Origin: JACDQM01 sp044373315
GTDB taxonomy: Bacteria > Pseudomonadota > Gammaproteobacteria > Burkholderiales > Burkholderiaceae_C
Assembly (NCBI RefSeq): GCF_044373315.1
Contig: NZ_JBILQK010000111.1
Location: forward strand, 1-9,788
DNA length: 9,788 bases
Direction of reading: 5' to 3'
This document shows, piece by piece, positions 1 to 6,365 of the stretch. Below the pieces are notes generated by a model. The model searched no databases, was not told where the DNA came from, and worked only from the letters and a program-made list of their open reading frames with translations. The position numbers and the translations under genes were made by a program. How positions within the stretch are numbered: the stretch's first letter is position 1; each line of letters begins with the position of its first letter.

Positions 1-127
1 GCTGATGGGGCCGCTGGGTTACGTCCCGCCTGCAGAGTTCGAAGCGAATTACCATCGTCAACGCGCTGGTCAGGCCGCGACCGTCTGACTTAAACCAACT
101 GGCCTCCGCGGTACCCGGGGCGATTCA
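1..127 (+). mobile_element. right end of an IS3-family insertion sequence (partial)
   Basis: The window opens inside an insertion sequence. A transposase reading frame stops at 86-88, and about 39 bases later the sequence reads ACCCGGGGCGATTCA, ending at 127. Read from the outside this is TGAATCGCCCCGGGT, which has the TG...CA polarity of IS3-family termini and resembles the TGAACCGCCCCGGG-type ends I recall for IS3 relatives in proteobacteria. From base 128 the sequence turns into acyl-CoA ligase coding sequence. The left end of the element lies outside the window, so neither the full inverted-repeat pair nor the target duplication can be seen. The exact boundary at 127 is inferred from the CA end. 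Confidence 0.72.
2..88 (+). CDS. IS3-family transposase (OrfB), C-terminal end only
   Basis: This frame is open from the window edge and stops at TGA 86-88, giving 28 visible residues. It contains LGYVPPAEFEANYHRQ, which matches the typical C-terminus of IS3-family OrfB integrases: an LGY-x-P-P-A-E-F-E segment shortly after the rve catalytic core, then a short basic tail. The DDE catalytic residues lie upstream and are not visible. The protein would cut and join the ends of its own IS. The close spacing between this stop codon and the proposed IS end at 127 is normal for the family. The call depends on a short stretch, but the stretch is characteristic and the position against a broken gene fits. 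Confidence 0.7.
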   Translation: MMGPLGYVPPAEFEANYHRQRAGQAATV

Positions 128-851
128 GCGCTCCCTGATCTCAAAACTGTTAGCACAGCACAAGATCGACGTTCGCCATGGATGGGGAATGACTGAAACA
201 ACCGGCGCTGCAACCATCAATGTACTCAATTCTGCACAGCGCCAACTTCCGGTTCCCGAACAGGCGCAGCTTCTATCGCGCCAGGGGCGCAGCCTATTCG
301 GCATCGATCTCAAGGTCATCGACGAGTCCGGAACTTCCGTGCCACGGGATGGTCGCTCTCAAGGTGAGTTGATGGTCCGTGGGCACTGGATCATGGAGAA
401 GTACCACAAGGTCGACGAACCGGCGCACAAAGACGGCTGGCTACCGACCGGCGACATCGCCACCTTGGACGCCGACGGATTCATGCAGATACGCGACAGA
501 GCCAAAGATCTGGTCAAGAGTGGTGGTGAGTGGATTAGCTCTCAAAGCCTTGAAGAAGCGGCCATGGACCACCCCTCAGTCGCCTTGGCCGCAGTCATTG
601 GAGTCCCCCATCCCAAGTGGGACGAGCGACCGCTGATGTTTGTGAAGTGCAAGCCTGGGCATGCGCTCGACAAGTCCGATCTGTTGTTGGCGCTGAGCAA
701 AGTACTTCCTCGATGGTGGCTCCCTGACGAGATCCGATTCGTCACTGAATTGCCCATTGGCGGAACAGGAAAAGTCCTCAAGGGGCGCCTTCGAGAGCTT
801 TATGCGGAAGATGCATCGGAAGTGGCGCGAGCCAGAGAGCGCAGCCTATAA
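128..851 (+). pseudogene. acyl-CoA ligase (AMP-binding, AlkK/medium-chain type), 5' part lost to IS insertion
   Basis: This is the C-terminal 45% or so of an acyl-adenylate-forming enzyme; complete family members have about 540 residues, and about 240 remain. Intact enzymes activate a fatty or aromatic acid with ATP and CoA. Visible motifs in order are HGWGMTET at about 177-200 (the A5 motif), GWLPTGD (A7, about 435-455), IRDRAKDLVKSGGEWIS (A8 and hinge, about 489-539), and PIGGTGKVLKGRLR near the end, whose GTGK lysine is the conserved C-terminal catalytic lysine. The P-loop-like Ser/Thr-Gly motif (A3) and most of the N-terminal domain are missing. The ATG at 189 lies inside motif A5 and is not a plausible native start. 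The frame is open back to base 6 through IS sequence, but that part (NALVRPRPSD...) does not look like ligase. GC is lower than in the purine genes (30 of 60 in bases 181-240 against 48 of 60 in 6601-6660), so it may have a different history. A truncated product is unlikely to be active. Confidence 0.85.
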
Positions 852-1020
852 GCACTGAGCAACATGCATCACTGGTGGACGGGCGATATGCCAAGGAGGG
901 GCTAACGGATCCGCAACCTGCGGCAGCTCACCCTCAACCCCATCGCCAGCACCTTGCATTCAAGAACACCGGCAAGATGTCGATCTACCATGTTGGTCCA
1001 GCCACCTTGAAGGAGTACGC
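852..1020. other. spacer between ligase remnant and GAF gene
   Basis: No convincing gene is seen in these 169 bases. Short open frames exist on both strands but lack family resemblance and conflict with the well-supported GAF gene start. The stretch presumably holds the promoter of the GAF gene. A TTGCAT at 954-959 could be a -35-like box, but I see no good -10 at the right distance, so I do not call a promoter. Confidence 0.5.
1009..1015 (+). promoter_or_regulatory. strong ribosome binding site of the GAF gene
   Basis: GAAGGAG ends five bases before the ATG at 1021. It is a near-ideal Shine-Dalgarno sequence and fixes the start of the GAF-domain gene. Most other genes in this window have weak or no such site. 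Confidence 0.85.
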
Positions 1021-1533
1021 ATGTTCGACAAGCCCAAGATTCTTGCCCTGTCCAAACGATTGATGGACGGCGCGATCCAGCCTGACGACTTCTATCAGGC
1101 GTTGACACAGACCCTGACGGAAGAGATGGCTTGCTCGCGCGCCAGCTTGTGGCGCTATCCGGATCCGCTGATGCGGGACAGCATCGAATGCCTGAGCCTC
1201 TATGACAAGACGGATGCCCAGTGGAGCAGCGGAACCGTGCTGAAGGAAGAGGACTTCGGCCCCTATGTCGACGCCATGCGCCGCGACGGCCTGATCGTCG
1301 CCGCAGACGCTCGCAACAATCCGATCACCGATTGCTTCACCGAGATCTACTTTGCGCCGCTGGGCATCTACTCGCTGCTCGATGTGGGCATCAATATCGG
1401 TGGGGCGCCGTTCGGTCTGTTCTGCTGCGAGAACACCACCGATGTCCTGGAGTGGACGCCTGAGCATGTGGAGTACTTGCGCCAGGTGGGCACCCTGCTC
1501 GGCTTTGCCTTGAAGAAGGCCCAGGGGACCTGA
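1021..1533 (+). CDS. stand-alone GAF domain protein
   Basis: A 170-residue protein made up of essentially one GAF domain. A short helical N-terminus (KILALSKRLMDGAIQPDDFYQALTQTL) leads into the core: ACSRASLWRY (about 37-46), the SLYDKTDAQWSSGTVLKEEDF segment (about 59-79), VAADARNNP (about 93-101), and the typical end YSLLDVGINIGGAPFGLFCCEN (about 117-138) followed by WTPEHVEYLRQVGTLLGFAL. GAF domains bind small ligands, cyclic nucleotides or haem/bilins, or act as dimerisation modules. No output domain (kinase, GGDEF, HTH) is present and no signal peptide or membrane segment is seen, so this is likely a cytoplasmic sensor or partner protein whose ligand cannot be told. A strong GAAGGAG site sets the start. 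It is convergent with the purine operon and separated from it by a terminator, so it need not be functionally linked. The pair of cysteines in FCCEN might be of interest for redox or metal binding, but this is speculation. Confidence 0.85.
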   Translation: MFDKPKILALSKRLMDGAIQPDDFYQALTQTLTEEMACSRASLWRYPDPLMRDSIECLSLYDKTDAQWSSGTVLKEEDFGPYVDAMRRDGLIVAADARNNPITDCFTEIYFAPLGIYSLLDVGINIGGAPFGLFCCENTTDVLEWTPEHVEYLRQVGTLLGFALKKAQGT

Positions 1534-1556
1534 GCACTGCGCCGCCAGATGACGAA

Positions 1557-1597
1557 AAGGCCACCCCCCTTGCGGGCGGTGGCCTTGCTTGTTTTTT
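1557..1597. terminator. rho-independent terminator, probably bidirectional
   Basis: AAGGCCACC (1557-1565) pairs perfectly with GGTGGCCTT (1578-1586), with further C-G pairing possible inside the loop. On the plus strand GCTTG and six T (1592-1597) follow, a good terminator for the GAF gene that ends at 1533. On the minus strand the same stem ends in TTTT (1558-1555), so it can also stop the convergent operon whose last gene ends at 1631. A second hairpin, GCCGCGC (1598-1604) with GCGCGGC (1613-1619), sits between the T-run and the operon end and may strengthen termination for the minus strand. Confidence 0.85.
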
Positions 1598-1630
1598 GCC
1601 GCGCTGTTTCAGGCGCGGCACTGCCGCCGC

Positions 1631-2797
1631 TTACTTGCTGCTCGGCACCTTGCCCTCGACGCCCTTGATGTAGAAGTTGACGCCGGAGAGGAACTTGTCG
1701 TCAGCGATTTCGTCCTTCTTCAGGATTTCCTTGCCGTCCTGGCCGACGATGGGGCCTTTCCAGATCGAGAAGCTGCCGTCCTTCAGACCGGCCCGGATGG
1801 TGTCAACCTTGGCCTTGATGTCGGCCGGCACGATCTCGGCGACCGAGACCATGTCGATCGCGCCCTCCTTGACGCCCCACCAGCTGTTCTTGCCGGCACC
1901 GGCCGTCCACTTGCCATCCAGCACTTCACGCACGGTGGCGATGTAGTACGGGCCCCAGTTGATGATGGCCGAACCCAGGTGGGCCTTGGGGCCGTAGGCG
2001 GTCATGTCCGAGTCCCAGCCGAAGGCGTACTTGCCGTTCTTCTCGGCGGTCTGCAGCACGGCCGACGAATCGGTGTTCTGCATCAGCACATCGGCGCCGC
2101 CGTTGATCAGGCTTTGCGCGGCCTCGGTTTCCTTGGGCGGGTTGAACCACTCATTGACCCACACCACCTTGACCTTGATCTTCGGATTGGTGCTCTGCGC
2201 ACCCATGGTGAAGCTGTTGATGTTGCGGATCACCTCGGGGATGGGGATCGAGCCCACCACGCCCAGCGTGTTGCTCTTGGTCATGGCGCCAGCGATCACG
2301 CCGGCCATATAGGCGCCTTCATAGGTGCGCGAGTCATAGGTGCGCAGGTTGTCGGCCTGCTTGTAGCCGGTGCCATGCTCGAACTTCACGTCCTTGGCAT
2401 CGACGGCCACCTTCAGCATCGGCTCCATATAGCCGAAGGTCGTGCCGAAGATCAGCTTGTTGCCCTGGCTCACCATGTCCCGGAAAACGCGCTCGGCGTC
2501 AGCCGCCTCGGGCACCTTCTCGACGAAGCTGGTGACGACCTTGTCGCCGAATTCCTTCTCGACCGCCTTGCGGCCGTTGTCGTGCGCGAAGGTCCAGCCG
2601 CCATCGCCCACCGGGCCGACATAGGCAAAGGCGATCTTCAACGGCTCAGGCTTGGGCGCGGCGGCGGAAGCCGGCGCCGAGGCGGCCGCGGGCGCAGCCG
2701 CATCTTCCTTCTTGCCGCAGCCCACCAGGGCGGCGGTGGCGGCCAGGGTGCTCCAGCCGGCCAGCTTCAACAGATCGCGTTTGCTCTTCAGACTCAT
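1631..2797 (-). CDS. BMP-family substrate-binding lipoprotein of a purine/nucleoside ABC importer
   Basis: A 388-residue periplasmic binding protein of the BMP (basic membrane protein/PnrA-like) family, which captures nucleosides or related purines for an ABC importer. The N-terminus has a basic start (KSKRDLLKL), a hydrophobic stretch and a lipobox LVGC with the lipidated cysteine at residue 27, followed by an Ala/Pro-rich linker (about 33-50). The mature domain begins with IAFAYVGPVGDGGWTFAHDNGR (about 55-76), a hallmark of the family, then GTTFGYMEP (118-126), YEGAYMAGVIAGAMTK (159-174) and FGWDSDM (259-265), the region that in family structures contributes an acidic residue to ligand binding. 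A GGAGA ribosome site (minus strand, about 2807-2803) precedes the ATG by five bases. It is the last gene of the operon, after a 71-base gap with a hairpin, while upstream genes are packed together. Guanine deaminase and xanthine dehydrogenase genes nearby point to a purine ligand, but base or nucleoside cannot be told from sequence. KR in place of RR makes Tat export possible but unproven. Confidence 0.92.
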   Translation of the reverse strand: MSLKSKRDLLKLAGWSTLAATAALVGCGKKEDAAAPAAASAPASAAAPKPEPLKIAFAYVGPVGDGGWTFAHDNGRKAVEKEFGDKVVTSFVEKVPEAADAERVFRDMVSQGNKLIFGTTFGYMEPMLKVAVDAKDVKFEHGTGYKQADNLRTYDSRTYEGAYMAGVIAGAMTKSNTLGVVGSIPIPEVIRNINSFTMGAQSTNPKIKVKVVWVNEWFNPPKETEAAQSLINGGADVLMQNTDSSAVLQTAEKNGKYAFGWDSDMTAYGPKAHLGSAIINWGPYYIATVREVLDGKWTAGAGKNSWWGVKEGAIDMVSVAEIVPADIKAKVDTIRAGLKDGSFSIWKGPIVGQDGKEILKKDEIADDKFLSGVNFYIKGVEGKVPSSK

Positions 2798-2837
2798 GAA
2801 GGTCTCCGTAGTGAGGGAAGGACAAGGGCCCGATTAT

Positions 2838-2865
2838 GGTGCGCCGCCAGCACGACGGACGCACC
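2838..2865 (-). other. intercistronic hairpin before the binding-protein gene
   Basis: In the only long gap of the operon, GGTGCGCCG (2838-2846) pairs with CGG-A-CGCACC (2856-2865): nine pairs, one bulged A, nine-base loop. No T-run follows it on the minus strand, so it is not a standard terminator. Such hairpins can protect mRNA ends or cause partial read-through, letting the binding protein be made at a different level from the membrane parts. On the minus strand a CATAAT (2839-2834) overlaps the edge of the stem and resembles a -10 box, but I see no matching -35. Confidence 0.5.
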
Positions 2866-2868
2866 GTT

Positions 2869-3789
2869 TCAGGAACCCGGGAAGAAGGGTTTGCCCAGCG
2901 AGGCCGGCATATTCGCGCGAATGAAGCTGGCATTGCTGGAGATCAGCACCAGCACCACGATGGTGGCCAGGTAGGGCAGCATCGAGAGGAACTGGCTCGC
3001 GATCTGCACGCCCTGGCCCTGCAGATGGAACTGCAACATGGTGACGAAGCCGAACAGGTAAGCACCCAGCAAGACGCGTGCCGGCCGCCAGGTGGCGAAG
3101 GTGGTCAGCGCCAGCGCGATCCAGCCCTTGCCGGCGATCATGCCCTCCACCCACAGCGGCGTGTAGATCACTGACACATAGGCGCCCGCGAGACCGCACA
3201 GCGCGCCGCCAGTCATCACTGCGGCCAGGCGAATGCGTCGCACCGGATAACCCAGCGCATGTGCGGACTCCGGCGATTCGCCGACCGCGCGCAGCACCAG
3301 CCCGGGGCGCGAGCGGTACAGGAACCAGGCCAGCGCCAGGGTCAGCGCGATCGCGAGATACACCATCGGATGCTGGCGGAACAGCGCCGGGCCGATGAGC
3401 GGAATGTCGGCGAGCACCGGCACTGCAAAGCTCGGCCGCGCCTGCAGCTTGGCTTGCACATAGCCGATGCCGACAAAGGCCGAGAAGCCGGTGCCGAACA
3501 GGCTTAGCGCCAGGCCGGCGGCGTACTGGTTGGTGTTGAGCCAGATCACCAGGCCGCCGAACACCGCCGCCATCACCGCACCGGCGCCCATGCCCGCCGC
3601 AAACGCCAGCCAGTCGTTGCCGGTGTGCACCGCAGTGGCGAAGCCGGCGATGGCCGCCACCAGCATCATGCCCTCGGCACCCAGGTTGACGATGCCGGCG
3701 CGCTCATTGATCAAGAGGCCTAAAGCGGCCAGCGCCAGCACGGTGCCGGCGTTCAGCGCGGCGGCGATCAGCAGTGCATAGCTTTCCAT
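2869..3789 (-). CDS. ABC importer permease 2 (BPD_transp_2, NupQ-like)
   Basis: A 306-residue, strongly hydrophobic inner-membrane protein, the second permease of the BMP-type importer. The N-terminal region holds LGLLINERAGIVNLGAEGMML (about 23-43), a signature of this permease branch, and the cytoplasmic coupling region reads LRAVGESPESAHALGYPVRRIR (about 166-187), where the ATPase docks. Near the C-terminus a further conserved block, EGMIAGKGWIALAL (about 215-228), precedes the last membrane segments. The length fits the family (about 300-310). The ATG at 3789 has GGAAG about ten bases upstream and starts four bases after the stop of the first permease, so the two are almost surely co-translated. 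With the first permease it should form the heteromeric transmembrane channel. The family resemblance is to NupQ (YufQ) of Bacillus; the substrate is inferred from context. Confidence 0.92.
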   Translation of the reverse strand: MESYALLIAAALNAGTVLALAALGLLINERAGIVNLGAEGMMLVAAIAGFATAVHTGNDWLAFAAGMGAGAVMAAVFGGLVIWLNTNQYAAGLALSLFGTGFSAFVGIGYVQAKLQARPSFAVPVLADIPLIGPALFRQHPMVYLAIALTLALAWFLYRSRPGLVLRAVGESPESAHALGYPVRRIRLAAVMTGGALCGLAGAYVSVIYTPLWVEGMIAGKGWIALALTTFATWRPARVLLGAYLFGFVTMLQFHLQGQGVQIASQFLSMLPYLATIVVLVLISSNASFIRANMPASLGKPFFPGS

Positions 3790-3793
3790 CGTG

Positions 3794-4855
3794 TCAGTGC
3801 TTCCGATGCCAGCGCAGGCGGTAGTTGATCAAGGTGTCGCAGGCGAGCAGCGAGAACAGCAGCAGGCCCTGGAACACGCCGGTGATCGATTTGGGCAGCC
3901 CCATGCGCGACTGCGCCAGTTCGCCGCCGATGTAGAACATGCTCATCAGCACGCCCGAGAAGATGATGCCGACCGGATGCAGGCGCCCCACGAACGCCAC
4001 GATGATGGCCGCGAAGCCATAGCCCGCCGGCACGTAGGGCGTGAGCTGGCCCAGCGGCCCAGCCGCTTCGAGTGCACCCGCGAGTCCGGCCATGCCGCCC
4101 GAGATCAGCAGCGCGGTCCACAGCGCGCGCCGCGACGAAAAACCCGCATAGCGCGCCGCCGCCGGCGCCAGTCCACCGACCTGCAAGGCAAAGCCGGCAT
4201 AGGTGCGGAACAACAGCACCCAGAAGGCCAGCACCGAGGCCAGCGCAATCAAGACGCCGATATTGACCCGCAAGCCGTCGAACAGGCGCGGCACCTTGGT
4301 CGAGGCCAGAAAGCTGATGGTCTGCGGAAAGTTGTAGCCGTTCGGGTCCTTCCAGGGCCCGTAAACCAGAAAGCCCAGCAGCATGTCGGCCACATAGACC
4401 AGCATCAGGCTGACCAGGATCTCATTGGCATTGAAGCGGTCGCGCAGCAAGGCGGTGATGGCCGCCCAGGCCATGCCGCCGGCAATGCCGGCCGCCAGGA
4501 TCAGCAGCACGATGCCACGCCCGGTGTCAGGTGTTGCCTGCATCGCCACCCAGCCGCCGGCCAGCGCGCCGACGATGAACTGGCCTTCGGCGCCGATGTT
4601 CCAGACGTTCGAGCGGAAGCACACCGCCAGGCCCAGCGCGATCAGCACCAGCGGCGTGGCCTTGATGCCCAGCTCGCTCCAGGCATAGGCGCTCTTGATC
4701 GGTTCCCAGAAGAACATCTGCAGGCCGCGCGCCGGGTCCTTGCCCAGCAGCATGAAGAGCGCAACACCCAGCACGGTGGTGATCGCCAACGCCAGCAGCG
4801 GCGAGGCCAGCGACATCAGCCTGGAGGGCTGCGGCCGCGTCTCAAGCTTGAGCAT
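3794..4855 (-). CDS. ABC importer permease 1 (BPD_transp_2, NupP-like)
   Basis: A 353-residue inner-membrane permease, partner of the next gene. It has an N-terminal membrane segment (about 16-37), a periplasmic piece (PARGLQMFFWEPIKSAYAWS, about 41-60) typical of the longer permease of BMP importers, then VCFRSNVWNIGAEGQFIVGAL (about 78-98), in which NIGAEGQ is the family signature. FNANEILVSLMLVYVA (about 141-156) and ARYAGFSSRRALWTAL (about 234-249, the likely coupling region) follow, then AGYGFAAIIVAFVGRLHPVGI (about 277-297). The start at 4855 overlaps the end of the ATPase gene by 14 bases (4842-4855) and is supported by an AGGAAGG site on the minus strand at 4870-4864. The length is near the family norm (about 350-370). 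It is expected to form the channel with permease 2 and be driven by the double ATPase upstream. Confidence 0.93.
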   Translation of the reverse strand: MLKLETRPQPSRLMSLASPLLALAITTVLGVALFMLLGKDPARGLQMFFWEPIKSAYAWSELGIKATPLVLIALGLAVCFRSNVWNIGAEGQFIVGALAGGWVAMQATPDTGRGIVLLILAAGIAGGMAWAAITALLRDRFNANEILVSLMLVYVADMLLGFLVYGPWKDPNGYNFPQTISFLASTKVPRLFDGLRVNIGVLIALASVLAFWVLLFRTYAGFALQVGGLAPAAARYAGFSSRRALWTALLISGGMAGLAGALEAAGPLGQLTPYVPAGYGFAAIIVAFVGRLHPVGIIFSGVLMSMFYIGGELAQSRMGLPKSITGVFQGLLLFSLLACDTLINYRLRWHRKH

Positions 4856-6365
4856 GCGCAGCCCCTTCCTCTTCGGTCCACAGGCCGCTCATCCACTCTC
4901 CAATCTTTTCCACCGTCGCCTCGGCGATGGGCAGCGGCGGCGAGAGCCGACCCTTGGCCATCACCAGCAGCCGGTCACTGATCTCGAACAACTCGTCCAG
5001 CTCCTCGCTGACCACCAGCACCGCGCAGCCTTCGTCGCGCAGCTTGAGCAGCTCGCCGCGAATCTGCGCGGCAGCGCCCACGTCCACACCCCAGGTCGGC
5101 TGCGCGATCACCAGCACCTTCGGTCTCGCGTCGATCTCGCGGCCGACAATGAACTTCTGCAGATTGCCGCCCGACAGGCTCTTGGCTGCCGCACCGGCGC
5201 CGCCGGCCTTGACCTTGAAGCGCGCGATCAGTTCCTCGGCCAGCCTTTGCACGCGGGACTGCTGAATCCAGCCGCCGGCCTTGACCGCCTCAGTGCGGGT
5301 CAGCAGGGTGTTCTGCGCCAGCGACAGCGTCGGCACCGCACCGCGGCCCAGGCGTTCCTCGGGCACGAAGTGCAGACCCAGGCGCCGGCGCCTGTGTGCA
5401 CCGGCTCGGGCGATGTCCTGGCCGAACAGGATGACCGAGCCCTTGGGCGCGCGCCGGTCTTCGCCCGACAGCGCCGCCATCAGTTCCTGCTGGCCGTTGC
5501 CCGAGACGCCCGCAATGCCCAGCACCTCGCCGGCCCGCAGCTCGAAGCCCAGGCCCGCCAGATCCGTGCCGAAGGGCGAGGCCTTGCCCAGGCTCAGGCG
5601 CTCCACCTTCAGCGCCACCGCGCCGGCGCGCTGTTCGCGCGGCGCCAGCCGCGGCGGCTCGGCGCCGATCATCAGCCGCGACAGCTGGGCATTGCTCTGC
5701 GTGCGCGGGTCTACCTCGCCGCTGACCTTGCCCCCGCGCAGCACCGTGCAGTGCTGGCACAGCGCGCGGATCTCATCGAGTTTGTGGCTGATATACAGAA
5801 TGGAGCAGCCCCCTGCGGCGAGCTGGCGCAGCGTGACGAAGAGCTTTTCCACCGCCTGCGGCGTCAGCACCGAGGTTGGCTCATCAAGAATCAGCAGCTG
5901 CGGATTCGTCATCAGCGCGCGCACGATCTCGACGCGCTGGCGCTCGCCGACAGAGAGCGTGTGAACCGGCCGCTCGGGGTCGACCTCAAGCCCGTAGTTG
6001 CGCGAGACCTCGACGATTCGCGCGCGCACCTCGACCAGGCTCAGGCTCTTGTCCAGGCCCAGCCAGACGTTCTCGGCCGCGCTCAGCGTGTCGAACAGCG
6101 AGAAGTGCTGATAGACCATGCTGATGCCCAGCGCCCGCGCCTGCGCCGGGCTCTTGATCGTCACCGGCTGGCCGTTCCACAGCACCTGGCCCTCATCGGG
6201 CGGCACCGCGCCGTAGATGATCTTCATCAGTGTGGACTTGCCGGCCCCGTTCTCGCCCAGCACCGCGTGGATCTGCCCGGGCTCAACAGCGAGGTTTACG
6301 CTGTCATTGGCCTTGACCGCCGGGTATTGCTTGCTGATGCCGGTGAGTTGCAGTCGGTAGCTCAT
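4842..6365 (-). CDS. double-domain ABC ATPase of the purine/nucleoside importer (NupO/RbsA-like)
   Basis: A 507-residue fused ATPase that powers the importer from the cytoplasmic face. The first domain is complete: Walker A GENGAGKST (37-45), Q-loop Q86, signature LSVGE (137-141), Walker B LLILDEP (157-163) and H-loop H194. The second domain is degenerate: the Walker A position reads GVSGNGQQE (286-294) without the lysine-serine pair, Walker B ends in IAQPT (420-424), with Ala-Gln where Asp-Glu would be, and the H-loop position reads VSEE (452-455), although its signature LSGGN (397-401) is intact. This asymmetry is normal for the sugar/nucleoside-type double ATPases, in which one composite site does the hydrolysis. 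The ATG at 6365 overlaps the stop of guaD by four bases (ATGA), with no clear ribosome site, so translation is probably coupled to guaD. The length matches the family (about 500-515). Confidence 0.94.
   Translation of the reverse strand: MSYRLQLTGISKQYPAVKANDSVNLAVEPGQIHAVLGENGAGKSTLMKIIYGAVPPDEGQVLWNGQPVTIKSPAQARALGISMVYQHFSLFDTLSAAENVWLGLDKSLSLVEVRARIVEVSRNYGLEVDPERPVHTLSVGERQRVEIVRALMTNPQLLILDEPTSVLTPQAVEKLFVTLRQLAAGGCSILYISHKLDEIRALCQHCTVLRGGKVSGEVDPRTQSNAQLSRLMIGAEPPRLAPREQRAGAVALKVERLSLGKASPFGTDLAGLGFELRAGEVLGIAGVSGNGQQELMAALSGEDRRAPKGSVILFGQDIARAGAHRRRRLGLHFVPEERLGRGAVPTLSLAQNTLLTRTEAVKAGGWIQQSRVQRLAEELIARFKVKAGGAGAAAKSLSGGNLQKFIVGREIDARPKVLVIAQPTWGVDVGAAAQIRGELLKLRDEGCAVLVVSEELDELFEISDRLLVMAKGRLSPPLPIAEATVEKIGEWMSGLWTEEEGAAHAQA

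Noticed and set aside
189..851. intact 220-residue ligase starting at ATG 189
   Set aside because: The ATG is within the conserved GWGMTE motif and coding resemblance continues upstream to about 128, so this is an internal methionine of a truncated gene.
903..1010. possible short coding remnant (RNLRQLTLNPIAST...) before the GAF gene
   Set aside because: It looks faintly protein-like but is only about 35 codons between stops, with no family I can name and no ribosome site.
1589..2974. 461-residue open frame antisense to the binding-protein gene
   Set aside because: It is rich in His, Asp, Gly and Arg with no family resemblance, and lies opposite a clear BMP-family gene; long antisense frames are expected in GC-rich coding DNA.
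3791..4981. 396-residue open frame antisense to the first permease
   Set aside because: It shows the same kind of Gln/His/Arg-rich antisense composition with no recognisable domain. The minus-strand permease has NIGAEGQ and other signatures.
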